Notes: generated by a model not told the origin, from the sequence alone. A DNA stretch of 64,000 nt from Chitinophagaceae bacterium (GCA_018335935.1 JAGXRG010000071.1:1-64000); one strand, 5' to 3'. Positions 8,316-17,531 are shown, counted from the first letter of the stretch. Numbers and translations are program-made.

Positions 8316-8687
8316 TTATACAGAAATTTCCTTGATGGTTCCAAAAAGTTTAATTACTTCTTTTTGTTGGTTGTATAGAATGTATGCAGAATTTTTAACC
8401 AATGCATATTCACCATTAGCTTTATAAAAATGATAATTAATTTTCCATGTGCTTCTACATTGCTTAAATGTATGCTCTAAATTTTGAAGTACTCTTTCAA
8501 TATCATCTACACAAATTAAAGTAGTAATGGCTACTTTATTTTTTGCTAAAAAGTCTTGAGAATAGCCAAATAATATCTCAAAACCTAAACCATAAAAATA
8601 CTCATCATTAACTAAATCCCAACTCCAAGTAGCTACAAGTTCTTGTGTAAAGTATTGTTCAAAATTTGTTATTGGAACCTTTCTCAT
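8316..8687 (-). CDS. PAS-domain-only protein
   Basis: A 123-residue protein made of one PAS domain: 'TWSWDLVNDEYFYG', 'EILFGYSQDFL', 'ICVDDIERVLQNL' and 'YHFYKANGEYALVKNSAYI' follow the PAS_3-like pattern of a kinase sensory module, but no transmitter follows. It ends 126 nt before the STAS-like gene. A decayed paralogue lies at 15389-15703, and both are preceded by the same 184-nt leader element with a hairpin 22-23 nt before the ATG. It may act as a free-standing sensor for one of the neighbouring kinases; the ligand is unknown. Confidence 0.85.
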   Translation of the reverse strand: MRKVPITNFEQYFTQELVATWSWDLVNDEYFYGLGFEILFGYSQDFLAKNKVAITTLICVDDIERVLQNLEHTFKQCRSTWKINYHFYKANGEYALVKNSAYILYNQQKEVIKLFGTIKEISV

Positions 8688-8708
8688 AGAATAGTTTTTA
8701 TGGTTAAA

Positions 8709-8926
8709 AGCATGAGCTGATGGCGACTAGATTTAAAATACAAATCAGCTCATGCTATAAATTGGTTTCACATAGAATTATTAACCTGTGTTCACCCAAA
8801 TAATCAAAATCCTTAAATTGAAACAAGCAACATTATGGATTCCCAAAACCAATACAAATAGAAGAATAATTTATTCTTAATGCTGTAATAGGATCTATTG
8901 TTGTTTTGTAGTTGTAGTGATTACAA
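8709..8926 (-). promoter_or_regulatory. Duplicated conserved leader element with hairpin, copy A
   Basis: Bases 8743-8926 match 15765-15948 with 13 mismatches and no gaps over 184 nt (hand alignment). A perfect 13-bp inverted repeat (8709-8721 with 8744-8756) lies 22 nt before the PAS start codon. In the other copy the loop sequence differs completely but the stem is kept through a G-U pair that exists only in minus-strand RNA. The element is better conserved than the PAS coding regions after it, so it is probably the functional 5' leader or promoter of the PAS gene, or a small RNA. This explains most of the otherwise gene-free stretch 8688-8989. Confidence 0.65.
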
Positions 8927-8989
8927 TAAACTCATCATTTTGAAAATGAGTATTGATTAATATTTTTGATTTTGCATACTATTTCTATT

Positions 8990-10426
8990 TTACGTGTTTT
9001 CTTTTTTAACAAAACCTTTCCTAGTCATATCTCCCCAGCCTTTACTACCTCTTATTTTTTCCCAGTTACCTCTTAGAACTGCATATACTGTAAAAGGATG
9101 AAAAATAATTGGTTCACAAATTCCTGCTACTACTAGTTTGAAAAAATCATTGAATGATACATATTTTTTATAAGTTGATTCTTCTGTATAAATTGCAAGT
9201 ATTGAAAAAAAAACAGCAAACATGTACACGAGTAAAATTAACACAAAGAAATAGGGCCAACTTAAGATGCCAAAATAAATGAAAAGTAAAGTAATTAGTA
9301 ACCCAAGAAATTCGATTATAGGAGAGAGATATTCGCATAAAAGCCAATAGGGATAACTCAAAAGACCTAATATTTTATATTTAGGATTTAAAAACAATCT
9401 TCTATGAATCCACAAGGTTTCCATTGTTCCACGAATCCATCTGCTTCGTTGCTTTCTTAAAATAGAATACGATTCTGGGGCTTCTGTCCAACAGAGTGGG
9501 TCTGGTATATATTTCACGCTGTATTCCTCTTTATTGTCAATCATATACCTTCTCATCCTCACAATTAACTCCATATCTTCACCAACAGTTTTGATGTTAT
9601 ATCCTCCACATTTCTGAACAATTTCGCGATCAAAAAGACCGAAAGCACCACTAATTATTAATAACCCATCCATTTTTGCCCAGGCCATTCGACCGAGTAA
9701 AAAAGCACGTAAATATTCTAATACTTGAATGCGTGCTAATAAATTGCTGGGTGCATTGACTTCAATAAGTTTACCAGATTTAATTACACATGAATTGGCT
9801 ATTCTAATAACTCCACCTGTTGCAATTAATCTCTTTTTGGTTTCTTCCATAACAAATTTTGCCAACTTTAACAAAACATCCTTATCCATTATGCAGTCCA
9901 CATCAACACAAACAATGTAGGGACTTTCAGAAATATTAATCCCTACATTAAGAGCATCTGCTTTTCCACCGTTCACTTTGTCAATAACTATAAGTTTTGA
10001 AAAAGCCAGATTGGATGATTGATATATTCCCCTTACTTCCTTGGTAGGAATAAGAGCATTATATACTTGATTTGTTTCAACTAAATCGAAGGATTCTTTT
10101 AAAATAGTGATACTGTCATCTTTACTGCCATCGTTAACAACAATAACATCAAAATTATTGTATTCAATGGCCAATAATGACAATACATTTTCTTTGATTG
10201 TCATACCTTCATTATAGGCTGGAGCAATTAACGAAATTTTTGGGCAATCTGGTAGTGATAGTAAAATTGAATAATTTACGAATCGGTTTTTTTTAAGATA
10301 TTTATTTAACGAAAATGCAGATATAAAAGCCAATATTAAATAGGATGACATTATTAATAATGCAAACAATAAAATACAGTAATTTAAAATCTCAATAGCA
10401 ATATCTATCCAGTTAATTCCCGTCAT
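8990..10426 (-). CDS. Processive family-2 glycosyltransferase (PgaC/BcsA-like membrane synthase)
   Basis: A 478-residue integral membrane enzyme with one N-terminal membrane segment (about 14-38), a cytoplasmic GT2 domain and a C-terminal group of about four membrane segments (about 350-450). The processive-synthase signature is complete: D99 ('VVNDGSKDD'), D175/D177 ('CVDVDC'), E283/D284 ('VGEDMEL') and 'QRSRW' at 326-330. Enzymes of this type polymerise beta-linked sugars from UDP-sugars and thread the chain across the inner membrane (poly-GlcNAc, cellulose, hyaluronan). There is no PilZ domain, so control by cyclic di-GMP is not evident. It overlaps the HEAT-protein gene by 4 nt (ATGA) and is the last gene of the kinase-YaiO-HEAT-GT2 operon. 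Polymer identity cannot be read from sequence. Confidence 0.93.
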   Translation of the reverse strand: MTGINWIDIAIEILNYCILLFALLIMSSYLILAFISAFSLNKYLKKNRFVNYSILLSLPDCPKISLIAPAYNEGMTIKENVLSLLAIEYNNFDVIVVNDGSKDDSITILKESFDLVETNQVYNALIPTKEVRGIYQSSNLAFSKLIVIDKVNGGKADALNVGINISESPYIVCVDVDCIMDKDVLLKLAKFVMEETKKRLIATGGVIRIANSCVIKSGKLIEVNAPSNLLARIQVLEYLRAFLLGRMAWAKMDGLLIISGAFGLFDREIVQKCGGYNIKTVGEDMELIVRMRRYMIDNKEEYSVKYIPDPLCWTEAPESYSILRKQRSRWIRGTMETLWIHRRLFLNPKYKILGLLSYPYWLLCEYLSPIIEFLGLLITLLFIYFGILSWPYFFVLILLVYMFAVFFSILAIYTEESTYKKYVSFNDFFKLVVAGICEPIIFHPFTVYAVLRGNWEKIRGSKGWGDMTRKGFVKKENT

Positions 10427-11250
10427 ATTTTTATTGATTTTAAATTTTCGACAATAACGCTAATCTGAGACTTGATTTTTAAATTAGCGGACTTTGAAAC
10501 AATACAATTTAGTTCTTCTATTATTTCTGTTTTTTGAAAATGTTGAGCTATTCGTGCTACTAGCAATTGAATTGTAGGATTTTTACTTTCTAACAAAGTA
10601 GAAAAGTTGTTAGGTTGTTTAAAGTTGTTAATTTTAATGATATGAATAATGTGTGCTTGAAACCAATCACTTAGTAAAAGATTAATGTCTTTTATCTCTA
10701 ACAAAACATCCAATCCCCTTAAACGAATCATACCTAATATCGCTTCTTCTTGTACCATTTCGTTTTTGCTTAATAGTTGAGCTTTAATTTCTTGAAAACT
10801 TTCCGAATAAGCCAATTCAGATAGGTTTCGAATACTTTCAACTTTGTATATCCAGTTTCTTGATTGAAGCAATTTTTTAGAGTGTTCTGACAGTCTAGAT
10901 TCAACAAAAAAATGCTCTATTTTTTTTTGATAAACGCCTTTATAAATTCGGTGTAATTCAATTAAAGATTTAATAGTTCGTCTGGCAAATAAATTGCCTT
11001 TCCTAGAATAATGTTTATCAAATTGTTTAATAGTAGTTTTTATATCTTGTGATTCAAACATAAAAGGGAAGAGGAGGTGGTTAATCTTTTCTTTGTATTG
11101 CTTCTTAATTTTGTCTTTTCTAATCCTTTTTGTTTTTTTAATTAAAGTCAAAACAAAAAACAGTAAAGACAGAATGAAAAAACCTAAGATTATTATCCAT
11201 AGCACCAACATAAGGTTGTTAAATTGATAGGGTTTTACATTTAATTGCAT
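10423..11250 (-). CDS. HEAT-repeat protein with N-terminal membrane anchor
   Basis: A 275-residue protein with one membrane segment (about 13-37), a basic patch ('KKTKRIRKDKIKKQYKEK'), then an alpha-helical region whose C-terminal half looks like HEAT/Armadillo repeats ('LSELAYSESFQEIKAQL', 'NEMVQEEAILGMIRLRG', 'NPTIQLLVARIAQHFQK'). No enzyme motif is seen. It starts exactly where the YaiO gene stops and overlaps the GT2 gene by 4 nt, so it is translationally coupled to both. Its place between an inner-membrane synthase and an outer-membrane barrel suggests a structural or regulatory link in polysaccharide export; that role is inferred from position only. Confidence 0.85.
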   Translation of the reverse strand: MQLNVKPYQFNNLMLVLWIIILGFFILSLLFFVLTLIKKTKRIRKDKIKKQYKEKINHLLFPFMFESQDIKTTIKQFDKHYSRKGNLFARRTIKSLIELHRIYKGVYQKKIEHFFVESRLSEHSKKLLQSRNWIYKVESIRNLSELAYSESFQEIKAQLLSKNEMVQEEAILGMIRLRGLDVLLEIKDINLLLSDWFQAHIIHIIKINNFKQPNNFSTLLESKNPTIQLLVARIAQHFQKTEIIEELNCIVSKSANLKIKSQISVIVENLKSIKI

Positions 11251-12471
11251 TTAAAAAAGATTAAATAAATTAAGTTGTACATTGTACCTATTTCGAAAAT
11301 TATTTGGCACAAATTCTTCCCATTCATAAATGAAAACAGGTTGTAAAAACAAGTTGTTCTTTATCCTAAACTTCCAATTAACACCTACTCTAAAGGCATT
11401 TGTTCGCATGAAATCATTGCTGACAAAAAAGTAATAGGGAACAGCTCCGTACTGTATATCAAGTTGTACAAATGATTCTTTTGACTCAAATGTTTTCTTA
11501 ATATTTATTAAGTGTGATAAAAACCAATTGTTCGACAATGTAACGGCAAAATGTCTGTAAGCGATAAAGTAGTCGCTAAAATTTCGCCCTAAATGACCTG
11601 TGAGCATTATGACTTTCGCTTGATCGAAATGTAAATATCGAGCTCCTAAAGAGCCACTCCATTGATTGCTTTCTTTGTAAAACTCTGCTCCTAAACGAAA
11701 CAAAGGAAAAACGCTTTTTCCATCAGAAAATCCTCCATTAAAATAGAAATAACTATTCCTCCCAACTTTAGGATATAAATCAATTTCGGCTTGGGTCGCT
11801 CCCATACCAAATAAGTGCCCATAATTTATCCTGCCAATTATTGCAATTCGATCAAATTTTCTCTTGTATTGAGCGTAAAGAAAATGCCATGGTGGAGTAA
11901 AAGGATTGCTAAATGTAGAGTTTAAATAACCCACACCAACTTCATTTTTCTGTTTTTGTAGAATTTGAGTTTCTAAATACTGTGCATCTTTATAATAATT
12001 TGAATTGTCTGTAATTTGTGTAAGTACTATTAATGCTTCATTATTTTTATTTTGCTTCTCAAGAGCAATTGCCTTTTGCAGCAGATAATAATCTTGTACA
12101 CTTGGAAAACGATTAATTCCCTCTTCACACAATTCAATAGCCTTGATGAAATTATTTGAAGCTAAGATTACTTGATGATATAAGCGTAAATTTTCTTCGG
12201 TATTATTTCCTTTTATCCATTCATCTTCTATTATTTTTAAAGACTCATTTATTTGATTATTCCAAAAATATAGACGTGATAAATACATTGCATAATAACT
12301 ATTAGAAGGGTACTGTTGATTCAATGTTTTCAATACACTTATGGCTGATGTATAATTTTTGTTTTCGGCATTAATTTGTGCTTCCTTGAACAATGAGTCT
12401 GGATTGGAGACTTGTGAAACAGCCAAATTCACAAATAAAAAGAACATACCAGTAATTAATAATTTAAACAT
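11251..12471 (-). CDS. TPR plus YaiO-family outer-membrane beta-barrel protein
   Basis: A 406-residue exported protein: signal peptide about 1-19 (cleavage after 'NLAVSQ'), TPR-like helical repeats about 20-165 ('NAENKNYTSAISVLKTLN', 'IKAIELCEEGINRFPSV'), then a YaiO-type beta-barrel about 185-406 ending in an aromatic residue ('LNLFNLF'), as outer-membrane barrels do. The order of periplasmic TPR then barrel mirrors PgaA and BcsC, which export poly-GlcNAc and cellulose, although YaiO itself has no established function. The first 8 nt overlap the end of the hybrid kinase gene, and the gene abuts the HEAT gene. I infer an exporter role for the polymer made by the GT2 enzyme. Confidence 0.9.
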   Translation of the reverse strand: MFKLLITGMFFLFVNLAVSQVSNPDSLFKEAQINAENKNYTSAISVLKTLNQQYPSNSYYAMYLSRLYFWNNQINESLKIIEDEWIKGNNTEENLRLYHQVILASNNFIKAIELCEEGINRFPSVQDYYLLQKAIALEKQNKNNEALIVLTQITDNSNYYKDAQYLETQILQKQKNEVGVGYLNSTFSNPFTPPWHFLYAQYKRKFDRIAIIGRINYGHLFGMGATQAEIDLYPKVGRNSYFYFNGGFSDGKSVFPLFRLGAEFYKESNQWSGSLGARYLHFDQAKVIMLTGHLGRNFSDYFIAYRHFAVTLSNNWFLSHLINIKKTFESKESFVQLDIQYGAVPYYFFVSNDFMRTNAFRVGVNWKFRIKNNLFLQPVFIYEWEEFVPNNFRNRYNVQLNLFNLF

Positions 12472-15226
12472 TCATTTCTAAGAGTTTATTTATTCGCGTT
12501 TTCATCACTGCTAGACTAAAAGGTTTAGTTATAAAGTCGTCAGCGCCTAATTTAAAAGATTCTAACTCAGAGGATTCAACGCCCGAGGATGTTAAAACAA
12601 TAATTTTAATTCTTACATTTTCAATAGCCTTAATTGCCATAATCACTTGTTGTCCATCTGCGAAGGGAAGATTTAAATCTGTAATAACGAGATCTATATC
12701 CTCGTGTTCTTTTTGAATATAAGCTATTCCATCAGCACCATTGTCAAATTCAATAATTTGAATGCCAGTTGATTTTAAATAATATGTTAGTGAGAGCCGA
12801 AGCATTTCGTCATCTTCAATAATTACTATTTTTGAAAATTGACAGTACTTTTTTATTGTAGGTATGGATTGTTTCAAGTAATCAATTAATTGTTTGGTTA
12901 ACATCTCAACTTCATCAGTTTTTTGAAAAGCAGCAGCTTTTTCTAGCTTTTTTGCCAAAGATTCACCATAATTAAAGGATACACTACTCAGCGATCCGGC
13001 TAGTAAATGTGCTTTTTGCTCGATACTACTTAGGTTGCTTTCTTCTAAATCATTTTCTAATTCTTTAATATTATTTGGTATACGCTTTAAATAAACTGTC
13101 ATCATTGCTAAAAGGAATTCTTTTCCTTCTTTGTTTTCTAAATCAACCAAGATAGCGTGAAAGTCATCTAATTGGTCATTGGTAATTGTTGAGTTAGTTT
13201 TTTCATTCAGGTTTTTTTCAGAAATATCTAGATCAGTAACATATTCGCTGATGGTACCAATCAATTCTTTTTCTGTAAAGGGTTTTGATATATAATCATT
13301 CATTCCAATTTCAAGACATTTTTCTTTTTCACCATCTAAAGAACGTGCACTGCAAGCAATAATTGGAGTGTTTAGTTTTAATTCATTTCTTATTAATGAT
13401 GTAGCTTTATACCCATCCATTATAGGTATATGCAAATCCATAATAATAACATCAAATTGTTTTGTTTGTAATAAGTCAACCGCTATTTTACCGTTTATTG
13501 CAATTTCGACAGTGGCATTATTCTTTTTTAAATAAGTGCTAGCCAAAATCTGGTTATGTTCATTGTCCTCCACTAATAATACCTTTATGTTATCAATCCC
13601 ATAAACACCTTTTTCTGTTTTTTTTACTGTTGTTTCTGCTTTTTCTTCAGAAGTAGTAAAAGGAATTAGAAAAGAGAATTCAGTTCCTTTATTTAATTCA
13701 CTTTGCACATCTAATTTTCCTTTGAAAAGACCCACTAGCATTTTTACAATATTCAATCCCAGACCCGTTCCACCATAAAGTCGAGTTGTTGAGCTTTCGG
13801 CCTGAGTAAAACGTTCAAAAATTGTGTCAATTTTCATTTTATCAATCCCAATCCCAGTATCTTTTACAACAAAAAGTATTTCAGCCTTACCTAAAGAAGT
13901 AGCTTCTAAAAGCACTTGTAGTTCTACTCTGCCTTTTTCTGTAAACTTAATGGCATTACTTATTAAATTAACTAGTATTTGTATTAACCTGGTCTCATCA
14001 CCAATAACATTATTAGGAATTTCGAAATCAACACTTAACATTAATTTCAGACCTTTAGATTTAGCTGAATTGCTATGAAGTTTTATGACTTTTTCAGCAA
14101 TTTGCTTAATGTTAATTGGTTTTTGTTCTAGCTTTAATTTCCCACTTTCTAACCTAGAAGTATCTAGCACATCATTTATAATAACCATCAAATTTTGAGA
14201 GGCATTAATTACTGTTTCTACATATTCTTTTTGGGTTTTATTAAGTGGTGTTTCACTCAAAAGATTATTAAAACCTATAATGGCATTTAAAGGTGTTCGT
14301 ATTTCATGACTCATGTTTGCCAGAAATTCATCCTTCACTTTAAGGGCTTTCTCGGCAATTTCTTTTGCTTCTTTTATTTTATCAATTTGTTTCAGATTAT
14401 ATGTAATATCTCTGGCAATTGCAAATATTTCACCTGTAGCAGGGTAAGAGTTAGCTACCCATCTTAGATGAATCACCCCTCCATCTTTTCTAATAAATCT
14501 GGTTATAAAGTCTGTTTGTTTACCCTCTGCTAGCTTTCCAATTTCTTTTTGAGTCAATGAAACATCTTCATTGTATACAAAATTTAGTAAGGGCGAACTA
14601 AGAAGTTCTTGTTCTGTCCAACCTAGAATATTAGTGAAAGCTGGATTTACTCGCTTGAAAAATCCATCTATTCCTACCACACAAATCATATCTATTGACA
14701 AAGTGAATAGCCTTTCAAGTTTTTTATTTTCAAGATTATTTCTTCTTGCTACAATTTGTGAAACGACCTCCTCAGCAAGCAATTTTAATGCGAGAGACTT
14801 ATTCTTGTCTAATTTGTTGGGTACTCTATCTATTGTACACAGAGTACCCAAATTATTACCTTGTGGGTCTTTAAGAGGATAACCGGCATAAAATTTAATA
14901 TACGGAGCACCTGTAACCAGTGGATTATCCTTAAATCGTTCGTCTTGAGTAGTGTCTTCTACTTCAAATAAATCGTTAGTCATTATTGCGTATTGACAAA
15001 ACGAAATATCTCTTGGCGTTTGTTCTGCATCTAAACCAACTCTGGCTTTAAACCACTGTCGGTCTTCATCAATTAAACTTACTAAGGCTATTGGCACCTC
15101 ACATATTAATGATGCTAACTTAACAAGACGGTCAAACTCTGCCTCATTATTTGTATCAAGGATGTTATACTCTTTTAAAGCGTTCAAACGCACTGCTTCA
15201 TTTTCAGGTATTGGAAATTTGGTCAT
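12464..15226 (-). CDS. Hybrid sensor kinase GAF-PAS-HisKA-HATPase-REC-HPt-REC
   Basis: A 920-residue soluble phosphorelay protein. Domains in order: GAF (about 25-165, starting with the typical 'IPENEAVRLNALKEYNILDT'), PAS (about 170-285), HisKA with H307 ('NMSHEIRTPLNAI'), HATPase (about 405-525, 'GGTGLGLNIVK'), receiver 1 with D597, HPt with H740 ('QKAHLLAGS'), and receiver 2 with D850 ('LVITDLNLPFADG'). One polypeptide thus contains the His-Asp-His-Asp chain. I start at ATG 15226; the longer frame to 15301 adds a 25-residue non-conserved extension. It overlaps the YaiO gene by 8 nt and heads the exopolysaccharide operon. No DNA-binding domain is present, so the terminal receiver probably acts on a protein partner, possibly the export machinery itself. 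Confidence 0.92.
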   Translation of the reverse strand: MTKFPIPENEAVRLNALKEYNILDTNNEAEFDRLVKLASLICEVPIALVSLIDEDRQWFKARVGLDAEQTPRDISFCQYAIMTNDLFEVEDTTQDERFKDNPLVTGAPYIKFYAGYPLKDPQGNNLGTLCTIDRVPNKLDKNKSLALKLLAEEVVSQIVARRNNLENKKLERLFTLSIDMICVVGIDGFFKRVNPAFTNILGWTEQELLSSPLLNFVYNEDVSLTQKEIGKLAEGKQTDFITRFIRKDGGVIHLRWVANSYPATGEIFAIARDITYNLKQIDKIKEAKEIAEKALKVKDEFLANMSHEIRTPLNAIIGFNNLLSETPLNKTQKEYVETVINASQNLMVIINDVLDTSRLESGKLKLEQKPINIKQIAEKVIKLHSNSAKSKGLKLMLSVDFEIPNNVIGDETRLIQILVNLISNAIKFTEKGRVELQVLLEATSLGKAEILFVVKDTGIGIDKMKIDTIFERFTQAESSTTRLYGGTGLGLNIVKMLVGLFKGKLDVQSELNKGTEFSFLIPFTTSEEKAETTVKKTEKGVYGIDNIKVLLVEDNEHNQILASTYLKKNNATVEIAINGKIAVDLLQTKQFDVIIMDLHIPIMDGYKATSLIRNELKLNTPIIACSARSLDGEKEKCLEIGMNDYISKPFTEKELIGTISEYVTDLDISEKNLNEKTNSTITNDQLDDFHAILVDLENKEGKEFLLAMMTVYLKRIPNNIKELENDLEESNLSSIEQKAHLLAGSLSSVSFNYGESLAKKLEKAAAFQKTDEVEMLTKQLIDYLKQSIPTIKKYCQFSKIVIIEDDEMLRLSLTYYLKSTGIQIIEFDNGADGIAYIQKEHEDIDLVITDLNLPFADGQQVIMAIKAIENVRIKIIVLTSSGVESSELESFKLGADDFITKPFSLAVMKTRINKLLEMNV

Positions 15227-15388
15227 AATTTCTAATTCTATTTTTGTAGTAATATTTGCGTCAAAAGGTTGAGTAAGGTTAGAGCAAACAATAATCATCA
15301 CTTTTATGAACCCTCCGCCACCTCTGTCACAGTTTTAAATATTACATTACAATTAATAAAACTATAAGAGGTGTGAAAACCAATTTAA

Positions 15389-15703
15389 TCAATCTGAAAT
15401 CTTTTTAATTCTTCCAAAAATCTTTACCGATTCACCATTTTTATTATAGAAAATAATAGCTGAATTTTTAACTAAGGTATATTTACCATTTGCCTTATAA
15501 ATATGATAATTAACACTCTAAATATTGTTAAGTTTCTTGAACGTATTTTCAAGATTGTTGAGGATTCTTTCTATATCATCTACACAAATAAAAGTGGTGA
15601 TGTTAACTTTGTTTTTTTTAAAATCTTGAGAGTATCCAAATAATATTTCAAATCCTTACCCATGAAAATATTTTTCAAAATTGTTTATAGCTTCTGTTTT
15701 CAT
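15389..15703 (-). pseudogene. Decayed paralogue of the PAS-only protein
   Basis: Read from ATG 15703 on the minus strand, the frame matches the intact PAS protein (8316-8687) almost to its end ('GFEILFGYSQDF', 'CVDDIERILNNLENTFKK', 'YKANGKYTLVKNSA'). It carries two in-frame stops, TAA after the 14th codon where about 16-20 residues are also deleted, and TAG after 'KKLNNI' where the intact copy has Trp-Lys. The leader upstream is the same 184-nt element as in front of the intact gene. A clear nonsense-plus-deletion pseudogene. The rest of the gap (15227-15388) holds nothing I can name. Confidence 0.88.
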
Positions 15704-15725
15704 AATTATTAATATTTAGAATGAA

Positions 15726-15948
15726 AGCATAAGCTGATAATAAACAAGATCTGAGAAAATATTTAATCAGCTCATGCTATAAATTGGTTTCGCTTAAAAT
15801 AATTAACCTGTGTTCACCCAAATAATCAAAATCCTTTAATAAAAACTAGTAACATTATGGATTCCCAATATCAATACAAATAGAAGAATAATTTATTCTT
15901 AATGCTGTAATAGTATCTATTGTTGTTTTGTAGTTGCAGTGATTACAA
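15726..15948 (-). promoter_or_regulatory. Duplicated conserved leader element with hairpin, copy B
   Basis: The 184-nt core at 15765-15948 is the partner of 8743-8926. The hairpin stem is 15726-15738 with 15766-15778. It has one substitution relative to copy A, giving G-U in minus-strand RNA but C-A in plus-strand RNA. The loop is 27 nt instead of 22 and unrelated in sequence. It starts 23 nt before the pseudogene ATG and follows the LuxR regulator stop by 4 nt. Confidence 0.65.
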
Positions 15949-15952
15949 AAAA

Positions 15953-16582
15953 TTAGAGTAAGTTATTTTTGTAAACATAATTGGTTAATTCTGCGTTGTT
16001 TTTCATTTGCATCTTCTCCAGTATTCTGGCTCTGTATGTACTTATTGTGGGCAAGCTAAGAGAGAGCTCTGTTGCAATTTCTGAAACAGATTTTCCTGAA
16101 GCAATAAGCAGTAATGTTTGAAATTCTCTGTTCGATAAAGTTTCATGGGGAGCAACCTTTTCGGGATGATTTAAATTTTGTAATAGCAATTCTGAAATTT
16201 GTGGAGTTATATATTTTTTGCCAGCTAAAATTTGATTTACAGCTTGTATTAATTCTTTATCTGCAATATCTTTATTTAAATACCCAAAAGCTCCATTTTT
16301 ATAAGACCTTAATGCTATTTGTTCTTCTTTATGAAAACTAAAAATTAATGTTTTTGTTTTTAAGTTTAAACTTTGAATAGTACTCAAAACTTCAAACCCA
16401 TTTCTACCGGGCAAATCGATATCTAATATTAAAATATCAAACTCATTTGTAACTAAGTATCTTAAACAATCTGCCACATCGCTTGCCTCAGCAAATTCAA
16501 TGAATGAAAATTCACCGGATAAAATATGTCGAACTCCATTTCGTATTGCCGAATGATCGTCGGCTATTAATATCTTAGTCAT
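15953..16582 (-). CDS. LuxR/NarL-family response regulator
   Basis: A 209-residue two-domain regulator. The receiver is at 1-120 ('ILIADDH', acceptor D54 in 'ILILDIDLPGRNG', Lys in 'YLNKDIAD'), and the LuxR helix-turn-helix is at about 140-205 ('LSNREFQTLLLIASGKS', 'LSLSLPTISTYRARILEK'). All phosphorylation residues are present, unlike the regulator at 712-1524. Its first bases overlap the end of the upstream kinase by 8 nt, which identifies that kinase as its partner; the kinase is broken by a stop, so this regulator may have lost its cognate input. Confidence 0.94.
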   Translation of the reverse strand: MTKILIADDHSAIRNGVRHILSGEFSFIEFAEASDVADCLRYLVTNEFDILILDIDLPGRNGFEVLSTIQSLNLKTKTLIFSFHKEEQIALRSYKNGAFGYLNKDIADKELIQAVNQILAGKKYITPQISELLLQNLNHPEKVAPHETLSNREFQTLLLIASGKSVSEIATELSLSLPTISTYRARILEKMQMKNNAELTNYVYKNNLL

Positions 16583-17528
16583 GATTATTTTTTAAATTTA
16601 AAACCATAATAATTTTTGTTCCATGAGGTTGTACTTGTTCAATACTTAGCTGAGCACGAATTAACTTGGCTCTTTCATTCATACTTAAAATGCCCATAGA
16701 AAAAGGACTCTTAGATTTTGAGTTATCAATTCCTATACCATCATCTGTAATTTCAAAATAAATTTTATTGTCTTGTTTATAAATTTTTACTTCAACTTTA
16801 GTTGCTTTTGCATGTTTGGTTATATTGGTTAAAGCTTCTTGAAAAATTCTAAAGATGCCGGTTGAGATAGTTTTGCCTTTTATATTTTCTTCAACTTGGT
16901 TATAAATAGAATATTTTATATGAGTTTTTTTATAAAATTCGTTTAACAACCATTCAATAGAAGGGAAAAGCCCTAAAGTATCTAAGATTAAAGGCCTCAG
17001 TTCTGTAGAAATATTTCTTAAGGATTGAATACTTTTATCTAAGTTGAAATAGATATCTTTTAAAGTTTCATTGCCTTTTTCTTGTATACCATCTAATCTT
17101 CCAAGTGCAAATAATGACATTTTTAAACCGCTCAATTGTTGTCCAAATTCATCGTGTATTTCTCTTGCTATTTTTGCTCTTTCTTCTTCTAATATTGTAT
17201 TTAGAGACTTTGCAAACTTGCGAACTTCTGCTTCTTTTTTTTGTAAAATTTCGTAGGCTTTTTTTCTTTCAGTAATATCGGTTTCAATATCAAAATAATG
17301 GCTAACCTTACCATTTTCAGCAAATAATGGCTGACCTTGAACTTTTAACCAAATAGGTTGTTTGCTTTTGGTATACTTAATAATTTCACATTCAAAAGAT
17401 TTATTATTCTTTATTTTATTGTGTATATATTTTACTACACTATTACTGGTAAGTTTACCATGTAATAATTGTTCAATGTTTTTTCCTATTGCTTCGTTTT
17501 CAGTATATCCTGTAATTTTTGTAAAAGC
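16575..17528 (-). pseudogene. Transmitter half of a sensor kinase, separated by a nonsense codon
   Basis: The open frame following the TAA at 17529-17531 continues without interruption for 317 codons: the rest of a PAS domain ('TKITGYTENEAIGK'), a linker, the HisKA_3 helix with the phospho-accepting His in 'AREIHDEFGQQ', and an ATPase domain ('ITDDGIGID', 'MGILSMNERAKL'). There is no start codon before TTG 17135, which lies just after that His, so independent translation would give a 186-residue protein lacking the phosphorylation site. It overlaps the LuxR regulator by 8 nt. Most likely the dead 3' part of a gene spanning 16575-20513 (about 1312 residues when whole). Confidence 0.85.
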
Positions 17529-17531
17529 TTA
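17529..17531 (-). other. In-frame TAA splitting the kinase gene
   Basis: The codon is TAA within an otherwise continuous minus-strand frame from 20513 to 16575. A G-to-T change of GAA (Glu) would produce it, and Glu is what sibling PAS domains have at this place in the motif W-x-N-E/x-A-F. Codons on both sides keep the PAS signature. Confidence 0.85.

Noticed and set aside
8832-8860. Eight-codon ORF (MDSQNQYK) on the plus strand, present in both leader copies with one change
   Set aside because: Too short, and explained by conservation of the whole element; the hairpin evidence points to the minus strand.
15226-15301. Extended start of the hybrid kinase at 15301
   Set aside because: The added 25 residues are not conserved in type; the GAF-type start motif follows ATG 15226 directly.
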